Assembly (NCBI GenBank): GCA_002633005.1 | Contig: NMRA01000040.1 | Span: 513,362-577,361 of the forward strand | Origin: Phoronis australis | Taxonomy: Eukaryota > Phoronida > Phoronidae | Direction of reading: 5' to 3' | Length of the DNA: 64,000 bases | Shown here: one piece after another, positions 44,101 to 56,100 of the stretch | Position numbering within the stretch: position 1 is the first letter of the stretch | Layout: the number at the start of each line of letters is the position of its first letter | The notes under the pieces: generated by a model | What the model saw: only the letters and a program-made list of their open reading frames with translations | The model's database searches: none | What the model was told of the DNA's origin: nothing | Position numbers and translations under genes: made by a program

Positions 44101-47100
44101 ATCGTGTAAATGAGAAAGGGACACTGTTGAAGAGAAAATCCGAGTGTTCTGTATGGTAGAGAGATGAACTTGACCTGAACAAAAATAACTATGAAAAAAA
44201 TTCCACTTCATTTTTGCCTTGGTTTGTAGGCCTACTGCCAGCTCAGTAGTTGCAATAAACTCACCGTCAAATTATGAAAGTAACATACCAAGCCTTCGAA
44301 AAATTAAAACATCCGTTGTCGATTATTGCTGTAAAATGACCGTAAACTTAAGCGCATATGGGGAATTTGTGACGATAAGCCTCAAAAGTTGGTTTTCGTT
44401 GCTTGTATCCAAAATACAAACCTGGGCGTGGTTTCAGAAACGGTCCTATAAAGAGAAATTGTGACGACGACATTGACATGGAACGAAGACCAGGACATGG
44501 AGTTTATGTTACCAATGGTAACACTAAGTTTAGTTTGTTGATAACTGACGATAGAAATAATGACTTCTTTTTCATAAAGCTTTGCTTTTGTTTGACACTC
44601 GCTGACATTGTTCATTTTGTGAGAAATTCTTCAAACTGATCATTGACACTGTTCATTTTGTGAAAAATCCTTCAAACCGATCACCAACACTGTTCATTTT
44701 GTGAAAAATCATTGAAACCGATCACCGACACTGTTCATTTTGTGAAAAATCATTCAAACTGATCATCGACACTGTTCATTTTGTGAAAAATCTTTAAAAC
44801 TGATCACTGATGCTGTTCATTTTGTGATAAATCCTTCGTACCGATCACTGGCACTGTTCATTTTGTGAAAAATCCTTCAACTGAAACCGATCACTGATGC
44901 TGTTCATTTTGTGAGAAATCCTTCAAACCGATCATTGGCACTGTTTATTTTGTGAAAAATCCTTCAGACTGAAGAATTTTATAATTGTAGATCTAATTAG
45001 TAAACTCATAGACTTATATTTGGACATAATCCAGAATATTTCCCCATTGAAAAATCGTGGTAATACCTGTTCGTTGCAAATGATTGACAGATTCCAGTCT
45101 TCTTGGGCTGAATTCTCTGTGGGATTGAGTTGTTATTCACTCACTGATGTTTGTGTGTATTCATTGACAGTCAATTTTTCACCATGTGAATTATGTCATA
45201 AACATGGTGTTTACTGGGATTCCCCCAGTCTGCTGGGTGATGTAATAACACTTCTTCAATTTCAGACTGAGAAGCAATCATATCTAATCTATAAGGATTT
45301 GTGACTCAGTACACACTGGCTGGAATTCTAGAAATGTGTCCTCTATGGAAACTTTCCTTGACTAATGTGGAAGTTGTCTAAGAATAGTTACCTTAAGTAA
45401 TGACTTAGATGTACAAAATTCAAGAGGTATTAAACTGAGGAAAGTTTACAGTAATAAAAATGTCTACTTAACACTTGCACTGGTTGTAATGATGCTATGC
45501 AGATTATTCATCATCTTGGAATTACACAGCATCAGTGTGAAATTAACTGACTGTGACTAATTGTCTTAATTAGTACGTTTGCGATCTTATTTCAATGTTG
45601 TGTGAAAGCAAACATTGGCCCAGTGGGAAATAATTGATTAGATTAATAGAGTGTTAGTTATCGCCTCAGAAACCAGGCCAGGAATCGTGGGCGAGTCTGG
45701 GAAGAAAATATTTGTCTACCTCTTCAGTTAGGCGAATGAGACTGAGATGAAGTACTTCTGGATGTCGCTTGTCTTTTGCTAATCTAGGAATTGGCAATGC
45801 GATTATTCTGGAAGTATGCAAAGTTTGAATTTTTTGGATTTGATATTCGAGCAAAATGCTGGAAAGGATGTTTTAGTAGTGCCATCTTTTGGGAGACATT
45901 TGAATTACTTGATAACAGAATTAATTGTAGGTCTGTTAATGTATTGTGATCAAGCGAAAAAATCAAATGCTTCATAATGTTTGGTTTGAAAACTTTGGCA
46001 TGATTCTAATACAAACTTGTTGGAATCTTTTAAGTGAATAACCTGTGAACTTCAAACTCATCAAACTTATCTTTTTGTAACTTTAACGCACATCAACTTG
46101 ATTTAAAATTCCGCCAATTTCTCATTGGAAAAGTGTGCTATTCTAAAATGATGGTATCATTTATTTCATTTAACATATCTTTCATAAAAAAAATGTGAAA
46201 AACTAAAATTTGCCTTTTGCATTTGCGAGATTTTACCCTAATGTCCGGCATCTGAAAGACATGGATGCCTGTGGAGATAGTGATGTCCATTCTAGCCTAG
46301 GTAAATTTTGTCACAATTAATTCATCATGGTATTTAAGAGTATGTTCTCTAGTTCAGCTCATATCACTGTCTACCCACCCACACTACCATGGTTTTGATA
46401 ACAAGGGTTTCTTGTTACTTAAGTCCTGACCAGTAAAGATCAACCTTCAACTATTCGGTTTACATTCGCAAATGTCAAGGAAGAGTAGTGATATGAAAAT
46501 GTAGATATGAAAATGTAGTCGTGTGCACTATGGGTAAATGTGCTAGGGTGCTTTTGAAAAAAATAAATGCCACTTCCTTATTGCATGTGGTTTCAAGTTC
46601 TGTTCATCAGTTGTGAAGGGATGGTTGTGCAAATGTTAGTAGTAGGGTTTGTAAGATAAATTCAAATGTCTTAGTGTATCTTTGCGAAAAAAATGAAAAT
46701 TGACGGTTAGGCCAACAAATAGCCATAATTGTTTCTGGTCATTTTTGAAAATTATTTCCGTGATAGGGTATTTTTTGTTGTTCCCTTTTCCAAGTTGCCT
46801 AAAATAGGTCAGGAATCTTCTTTTTCTCTTAGTGTAATTTGATGCTAGCTGAAATGTTTTTTACAAAATCTTCCCTTAACCATGATATTCAGGGTAAAGT
46901 TAAAACAAAAGTCGGAAACGATGTTATGGAATCAATTTAATTTGCAACTTGAATTTCATAACATTAAAAACCAGTTCAAGACCATGGACTCCATGTCTAT
47001 GTTTAAGATGGAGTACGATATCTGTCATGGATGGTATTTCTTTTCAAGGTGATTTAATTTGCTGAAGAATACACAGAACATACAAGGAAAATAATGGGAA

Positions 47101-50100
47101 AGACTTCTTGAAGTTATTAACTTTGACCACAGCTATAAAACAAAAAAACCTGTTGTTTTTGTGGTTTTGTTACAAATCAGTAATTCTCACCATTGTATGG
47201 AAATTGCTAATTTATAAAATAGAAAATGGAAGTTTTTGTTTGGTAAAACAGATTTCTCTGTTTTTGATAATGGAAAATCAGGGGTTTCTACTAACCAACT
47301 GCACTGTCAGTTTGCCTAGTTACGGATGTGGTCTGCTCTAGGCAGAACCCTTGGGCACTGGAGGTGCAACACCAACTGGAGGAAGACAACTAAAAAATTG
47401 GTGATGACCACGGGATGGCCTTATATGGTCTACCCCAACCATCAATAACCCCAGCTACACCACTGGTCACCTAGCATCACTTGATTTAGTTGCAGCAAAC
47501 TTTGGTTCATTGATTTCCTTGTTGACAACTATTTGCTGACCTTGGCATTTTTGTCTTTTTCCAGGCTTGCTGTCTTATACAGAATACTTATTTCTGCTGT
47601 GTGTCCTTACAAGTAAGTATCGTTTTATGTGTGATCGCACCTTCAGTTTCCCAACACGCTTGCTAGTTAAAGGTAAATAGCTAACCTTCATGGATTTTTC
47701 AAAGGTGCAATGCTTTCCTATTGTATTATGTCTGCAACTAAATTTCAACTATGTGGCAAATCTTTGACAATTGTATTCAGACAATGTTTGATTTTCAATG
47801 CTTTTGGTTGTTTTGAACTTCCATTTCCTCTTCAGTATCTGGGTCGATTTTCATGAAATTTTTCACACTTACCATAGTAAATTGGCTAGCCTGGAAATTG
47901 AGTGCTGGGCGCTTAACCCAGAGATTGGGCGCTTTAATTGGAAAATTCAAGAAATTGAATGTTGGCACTTACCCAAACAGGGGTGCTTAACCTGAGCCAG
48001 ACAGTAGCCCTTGTCACCTATGACCTTCAAAGTAGAAGTCCACAGACCCGACACGTGTCTTCTTAAGTAGCTAGGTATGTGACTTGAAAAAATAACACTT
48101 TTCATAAAAATGGTAGAAACGCAATTATAAATAAATGTGTGGCAATTTTTGTGTGAATTTGAAATTTTCATTCATTTTAGATTCAGAAATTATGATTATA
48201 TCTTTATGGATTGAAAATGTGCAGTTAAAATAAGTTATTTGCGGACGACTAACAATTACCTTGAAATTTGTCGTACCATTCTGTAACATATGAGGACACA
48301 AACGACACGTGTATTTGCGTTGACGCTCACATTCGGCCGAATGCCCGGCTTTAAATTTAAACATTTGTGGCTATTGTCATGTAAAGGTGGTCACTGCTAG
48401 TTGCTCTCCAAAAAGCATAATTTACCATCGTGGCAGCTCTTGATGTCCTTATGGTCTTGGTTTAAAGTGGAAGGTATTTATAAAGAATCTGTTTCTAGAC
48501 TTATTAGCAGTTGCTATCTTTGCAAAGAGCATTAATTACACGGAATGATCCTTGGTATTTTCTGCTATGCCCTCTAGTGTCCTGGTTTTGAATTTGAACT
48601 GCCTCAGCAAGAGTCTAGGTCCCTAGATAAACTATGAACTGAGGGAAACTTATAGCCTGTGTGTGCTTGGTCGTAAAGGCATGTTTATTTCAGTTATTTC
48701 TAACATTAATCTAAACTCACCTGGGAACTCATTGTTAATGTAGGCGTTAATGACTTTGTATTGTGTCAACGCCCATCCATTGTTTTTGTTGTTACCTTGT
48801 CGTTGACCGTGGGAAAGTAGAACTCCATAGCAATTAAACATAACTTTATTGTTTCTGCTAGTTTCAGACTATGTCCACTTCTAATGTTGGGGACTGATTT
48901 TGTAATGAGACATTTGTGGTGCACTTGTTTTATTGTCAACTTATTAAAGCTACCATGTGGCGCCATCTTTGGTTTGGGTTCATGTTTCGAGGTGGAACCC
49001 TTTGTCTTGGTTCTTTAATATAGCGAGATTAATGTGCCTATTACAGGTGAGAACACTGTGAATTCATTAGAGTTCATGCATTGCTTTGATGGGAAGACTC
49101 ACTGCCGTTAACTTGATTTGCTTCAGTTTGTGGAGTTAGCATTTTCGACTTGACCTAGTTAATACTGCGTGGAACTTTAATAACTAACTGTGGTATGTTA
49201 AAGTGAAATCTTCCGATTGGAATGACTTTTTTGGGCTTGGCCAAACGTTAAATCAAACTGAAATGTTTTAAAATACTTATCCTCTTGTCTTCAGCAACTT
49301 TAATGGAATTTCACATTATAAAGCCGGGTTACTTCACCCAGCACCAGCTTAAAAATATATTTGCCTAAATGACCTTTTAGCGGTTTTTTAATTGTCCCAG
49401 TTTGCAGTCCTTATTAGAATAACACATGGATTGAAAAGAGTTAGATTTGTGGTATGTATTACTGGAGGGACACCACTGCCCCGAGGAAGATGATTTTCTT
49501 GTGTCTCACCAAGGGTCCAAATAAGCAAAGTAATTGCTGAAAACATGTAATAGTCTATTTGTCTCTTATTCTGAGTAATACACTCTACAAAACCCACAGA
49601 GTAGAAATGAAATCATTCAGTTTTTATTGTAGCCATCCCTTTGCAGCATGTAGCACACAGCAGCATGCCCATCATGTTTCCCTGACGAATTGTTCTATAC
49701 CATGTTATAGATAAAATCTTGCCAGTTTTGGACATAATATGTCCGACAAGTGAAACGTTATTTTGTCATTTTTTCGCTGAATGACACGTCGCACCACATT
49801 TATGCTTTTCCATGTCCAAGGTCTACACCATAGGAACCATCAGATAATGCTTTGAAAAAATATGACCATTCACAAGAATGTTATGAGCACTTGAAATATG
49901 AAAAAGAACATATTTTACAGTTTAATTACATGATAGCTAGTCCTGGTTTCATCACTCATACAAATTCGTTCTTGGTGCTGCCTAAGTTCCAGTGTATCAG
50001 CTTAAAACTCCATCTGGTGTTTGATTATGAAACGAGCCATAGTGCTTTTGCCCCATAAAATGACCAACCTGTCTATTACCATTCACAGAGCTGAATATTT

Positions 50101-53100
50101 GACAGCAACAATTTATCAGATCTTCTCATGCTCAGATATAAATCTGACATGAGAAAGGTCCTGTTTTATTTCAGTAAGTGGCTTACTTCACATGTTACTA
50201 TTTTAACGTGCAAAAATACAAATTTTGGTGCATTGGGGCTTTAAATACACTTATTGTAAAACTGTGACTCTATTCCTAAAGTACGTCCATGCTGAAAACA
50301 ATTCAAATGGTTATTTACCATTTTCACTTGGTGGACAAAATGCTTAAGCCAATTCAAAATCGTAGTTTTCATTTAAATTTCTTTAATTTGCCATTGTTCT
50401 CACCATTTCCCTAGTTTTGTAAAGTGAATCAAATTTCTGACAAAACAGCCTGTAGATAAGGAATATCTTATATTCGAAGCTGACATGGTCACAACCGTGC
50501 AGTAGCAATATTTTTGTGAAGAACTTTGTGATTCATTGTCTTTTTTCACTTAGACTGATATATTTAAAGTTGGATAGCTAAAATTTTAAATTCACTTCTT
50601 AATGACTTTGTCGACAAGTTTGCAAAATTCATCCAGATATCTAAAGAACGCTTGAATTTAACTCGGCAAAAGTATAAATTGTCTGTAAGTAGAAAACTTG
50701 CAGGATGTGAAATGTTGCTATACCAATTTGCCACTTAAAGTGTTTCACGTGAGTTTAGCTCACATCAAATGCATATTGATAGCAACAATAACAGTATCAA
50801 TAACATGACCAAATTTTATTGGACATGATTGTGTAAGATGAAATTGCATAAATGCTGTAGCAGTTTTCTAAATTATTTCATTTCCATTTTGTGCAGCTCT
50901 TGATTTTTTTAATAGAAATCACAAAACTCCTGTTTTTGATAGCACTTTTTGCAAAAGTGAAACATAAAAACAATCCCTGACTGGTTTGGAGGAAAGTGTA
51001 CGAAGCTTGGTATCCGAAAGCATCATTTGAATGCTATTGGCCAATATAGAGATACATTCCGAATGTCCCACTTTTTCTATGGTCCTACGTAACCGTAATC
51101 ACTCACAGCTGCAATGGTTGTCATCAATTTCTTTGAAGTTTGTTATTGTATTGCTTAGATTAAAATTGTCGTTTACATTTTAGTCAAGTCCCAGGCTCAT
51201 TGACAAGTGACCTATACTTAATCCTTCAGTTTGCCTGCTACTTCATTATACCCATTAGCACCAGTGCAAAATGCATAGAAAACATGAAAGATCTCTTAAT
51301 ACTATCTTTTCGACATATAGCAATCATATAAAAGCCCATGCAAGGTATTATAAAGTTTCCACCCACCTCGACTTCTACCCATCCGCCGTCTAGCTCTGTC
51401 CAGGTTATTTCTGTGCAGTGTATACAAAATCCTTAACCCTCATTACCAGTTTGTAAATATTTTTCCCAACAAATGTATACAACCCTCTTCAGAGGGATGC
51501 TGTCTTCCCATTGGCTGACCTACATGCAGTATCTGGGTCAAATCGTTTGGAACCCACATGTCCCACGAGCTGCAGACTATACCATTATCTCAACGTGTTG
51601 AGGCACGCGTTAATTTCCAGTTTCCAAGGCCTATCTGACATAACTGTCTCCAACAAGTAGTTAGAAATTAATTAAATTCCGTGGTTTCACCAGCCTCGTG
51701 ACCCAGCTCACCCAAAAAAGTAAGAAATGATTACCTGGTAATGGGTGAAGGTCTCTTTTACTTTGATATATGCCCTCCGACTATGTTAATTTGATCGCAT
51801 ATTTCGATGATATGGTCGCCAGTCAAATGGGTGTTAACTGGCGTATAGTACACATTTTTGTCTGAATTTTGCTCTTCGCTGTCTAGGTGTAACTCAGACT
51901 TACATAACTGTATTTATTAAAACTGTACTGTTCAGCCTTCCAAATGGATACCGTTTATTCTGACTTTAGCTATGTTAGAAAAATACATTATTCACATTCC
52001 TCATCCACTTTATTTTAGTGTAGCTAAAGAATTAGTATTTCAGGTTTACATCTTTTTCTCAGACGTCATATCCAAGATAGAAATCTTTTGTTCAGTGAGG
52101 GCATTATAGTGATTTCCACTTGATCATTTCTCAGATTTTGTTGAATTATGTACCTGTAGACCCTGTGGGGAGTGGATGAAATGTTAGTTCATTTGTCCAC
52201 AGATATTTTGTGGCATTGACTTCGTTACGTACATCCCTACACACCACAGTGGTAAACTGATGACAGGATGGTCCCACTGTTATGAAAGAAAAGTGCTGGA
52301 AAATCCTGGTGCTTTTATTCTTTCTCTTCTTTTGTAAATCGTATAATGCTCTAAAAGGGACATTCTCAGTGAGAAAAAGAATTTTATAGAAAGTAGCAAT
52401 TGTGCAGAATTGTGCCCACTAGTTCCCCAAAAGCAGACGACTGTTTTTCTGCTGAGCCAAATCCCACGCATTAAACTGCAGACTATGTTTAGCGTATTTA
52501 AATGGTAAGCACACCAGTTTTGATTTCAGCAAATGTGTAACGGAAAATGCCAAGAATTGGTGATTTGTACTAAAATCACAAAAAACAACATATTTTGTTG
52601 TTTTACAGCTCTGGTCAAAGCTAAAAACTTCAAGAAGTCTACACCATCCAACAACAACAACCCCAGAAATGTATTTTGCGTCCATAAAAACGATAACATC
52701 TCTTTAACATTTGTCTGACAAAAAATATTGCAATTTTGCAACATGATTTACTCCAATGGTTTGCCTTCGTATCAATAAAACTCCATTGCCTGATGTTGTG
52801 TGCACTACAATATTCCTGAGCTCATTTCTATTTTCAGAGCCTCATTCCGGATTCGGAATAGCTTTCAACATGTTCGACACTGACGGAAACAAAAAAGTGG
52901 ACAAAACAGAGTTTCTTGTGGTACGTCTCTGGAACGATTACTTTTGAAATCTATACATTCTGTGGGATGGCTTGTCATGTGCTAGAACACTGAGCTCTTG
53001 TTCATGGCCCTACTTAAATCCTGATGGATAGGATTTTGCCAGTTGATTTCTGCCATTCCTCTTCTGCTGAAAATTGTTTTTTGCAAACAAAATTCACAAT

Positions 53101-56100
53101 GCCAATTTCTTTGTCTTCTTGGCTCATGCATAAAATGTTAATTTGGGTGTAAGGAATTGCAGAGTTTACTGTCTGTAGCGTCTGTTAGAGGTTGGTAGAT
53201 TTTAGAGTAACACTTGCACTTTTGGCCATTTTTACCGAGATAAATTTTAGATTCTTTTGGATCTATAAAAATCTTGGCCACACTGTCCGAAAGGCAAAAA
53301 AGTACAGACTGAAAAAGTTTGTACTGTTCATTATACAAGTTAATTAGATGATTTTCCACGTTGGCAAAGTTTTTTTTGAGCCTCAAGCACTGCAACCTTT
53401 GAAAGCAATGTTAAATCTGATTTTGTTTGAAAGAATAAATACATCTTTGATAAAAATAAAAAAAGTGGAGTGTGCCAGTTCAGTTTAGATTTTCAACTTT
53501 GTTCAATCTCAGTAGTTCACCCATCCAACATGTAAAGTGTTTGAATTACAGGATAGTATCTGTTCCACTTGGACTCAATCTCAAGTACATCTACTGTGCA
53601 TTAAATTGTAATATTTCAACCGATCTCCATCCTTGCGTTTATTTTCTCCCCCCTAGTGTAATAGAGAAGACAACAATATTACACAAAACTCAGTGTTCTA
53701 GCAAAGTTTAATCCCCACACTTTCTTTTCTCTGCTGAAATTTGCTAGAAGTTGTAATCTGTTTCTGTGTTTTATGAGTCACTCTGTCACAATCATCTTTG
53801 CTGTAGTAATTTTCTGTGACGTGTTCGGCATCGTTATTTTGTGAAGACGGCCCGAGATGTCTCCTGGTGTGTACCATGATGCCTGGATATTTGGCATCTA
53901 ATGTTTTCAAAATGACAAATTGCATTGCATTTTAGGCTAGCGTGACATCAGTACGACGAGAGACATCCCATCATTCTAAATTGTTAGTGTCTATTGCCCA
54001 CTTGCCACGAGATCTTGTTTATAATAGATTCCTGAGAATTCACCAAAGTAAAATTTCCTTGCTGTGCACATTTATACCGGTGAGACAATTCTGAAGGATT
54101 ATTTTATACTGTAAGGTATTCAAAAAGTTCAATAAAACCATGGGGATATCATGTCATTTGCTAATTTGATCACATCTCTTGTTCTTTCGTTTGTTTACTC
54201 ATGACACTGTTTGTAAAAGTCATGTCTGATACCTTGGTTAGAACACTGTTCAGCTAATGGTCAGTCTTTTACACACACTGAGGTATCCTGGAGCACCTGC
54301 CGTGACGCTGTGTACTCGCGAAACTCTTGTGGAAAGAAATTGTGGCTTGTGTGAAGGAAACAGCAAGTTTATGCACTGTTTTCTGCCACAGTTCAACATT
54401 CCAGTGTCACACTCCAATGGTTTTAAAATGCTCCAAATTTCATCATTGTTTCTTGATGACAGGTGCAGAAAATGAACTGTGCAAATAATGAAATAAATTT
54501 TCCTGTTTATTTTAGTTGAAAATTTTGACAAAATGAATTTGAACTGTTACACGCTATTGTATTTGTTCTTAATTGAAAAAATACCGTAGACTTACTGAAG
54601 GCAATCCTGGTTTTTCTGTTCTTTTCACTCGTTTGACTCTGTATCACACGACTAAACAGGTTCAGCTGTCTGTGACCAAGGCACTAGTAAAAAGCCTGCG
54701 CAGAAATCTGGAGGAAGTTACTGAGGACCTCTGGTGGTTTGAGGAGAAGAAGGCGACTGAAATAATCTCTAATTTTGAACGACAGGTCGATTCCCCATTA
54801 CGATTGTGTACCCGAAATGTTTCACTGAGTGATGTCTTGCGAAGAGTTTTTTTTGTGTGTTGGCAAGAGAAATTCTTTAGTTTGACTCTTAAAATATGGA
54901 GGACTGACTCAACTTAATTGTCAGCAAAACCAGTATTAAAAGTCGTTTCTCTTCCCACACATACAGAATGAAGCTCTGCTTGTAGGCTTGGTAGTTAAAG
55001 TGGCACTTCATCCGTGGCTTCAGTCAAAAAACCTGGTTTTGTTTTATGTCACTTACCTTTATTAAACTGGTCTCATCTGAGGAATGAGTTCTGGGATTTG
55101 AAAGAACTAACTTCGTTATTTCTTCAGGCGAAGCTCATGATATTTCAGGTCATGTGACCTGAATCATGGGCGTGGTGTAAAGGAATAGCAAAACATCCGT
55201 TCTTCCACTAACTGGAAATCATTCCTCATCTCAGCAGGCAACAATTTGAAGTCACTAAGCGGTAAGTGGCATAAATCTACATTTTTTGACAGAAAGCATG
55301 GTTTTAATGCCGTTTTAGTTGCCCCTGTTTGAGACTGGCGATTTAGTGTGCTCTTCCGTTAATAGTTACTTACCGAAGTTTGCTCCACCCACCCCAGCAT
55401 TATTGACAGGTGTTTACCAACTGCGTATGACTAACAAGGTACACGCACGGAATGATTAATGCCCTCTGCCTGGTGATTCGTTGCTAAGCGTTTTTAAAAG
55501 ACGTTACTTTCATTTTCTAGTTTAGTTTTCAACTTCATTTTTGATGGGCCCATTCAATTTTGCTACCATAGCCGCTGTAGCTACTTTGCATATCTTGGGT
55601 GAGTCTATTATAATAGTATTTGAGGGTGTGTCCAGGTTTATGCTTACTAGTACCTTATTCAGAAGTGTTGGGAATTTTGCAACCGTTTGTACCCCAAATT
55701 ATATTTTCATATTTCATTTATCAGTTACAGTTTTGCCACATATTATTGTGTGATTGTGAAATTTGTATCTTATTTTTTAAGACAATAGTGTCCTTTTATG
55801 ACTACATATTTTATGAAAAAGGTGTAATTTTTTTCATCGTTTTCTTTCTGACTAAATAATCGGTAATTAAAAGAAATCGGTCATTATTTTACATCTGTTC
55901 CATTTTTGTTTCCATTCGCTGACAGTTTCTCCGCATAGTTCTTTTCTAATTAGAAATTTTCATAATACAATTTATGATTGATTGCTATGACATCTGGTGT
56001 GATTTTTGCTTTGCCATTCAAATACTTCTAGCTTTTTCAGCTCTCCTGTTTGACGAACGCCGCATTTCCACACGCTGCTATTTTTCTGTAGTGGTGATAG

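Larger units (their letters stand above)
27369..47564 (+). other. Intron B-C (20.2 kb)
   Basis: GTAAAC donor to TTTTTCCAG acceptor. Rich in repeats: an AAG/AGC microsatellite at 27611-27651, a GTTCATGAAC minisatellite, inverted-arm elements at 34.9, 35.95 and 43.6 kb, the 2,425-bp transposon, a SINE head at 42.0 kb and a 41-bp minisatellite at 44.6 kb. No coding segment is supported. Confidence 0.7.
47613..52837 (+). other. Intron C-D (5.2 kb)
   Basis: GTAAGT donor to ATTTTCAG acceptor. It contains a relic of the GTTAA-CGCCC transposon family (47.9 kb), a partial MITE copy (49.7 kb) and one copy of a diverged interspersed repeat (50.83-51.10 kb). No gene is seen. Confidence 0.7.

Noticed and set aside
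52756-52947. 63-codon ORF with its own ATG containing the EF-hand
   Set aside because: The ATG and first 27 codons are intronic; the AG at 52836-52837 and the phase match to exon C show that coding begins at 52838.
54573-54917. 114-codon frame as a complete gene
   Set aside because: No recognisable domain; at most its centre could be an exon, listed at low confidence.
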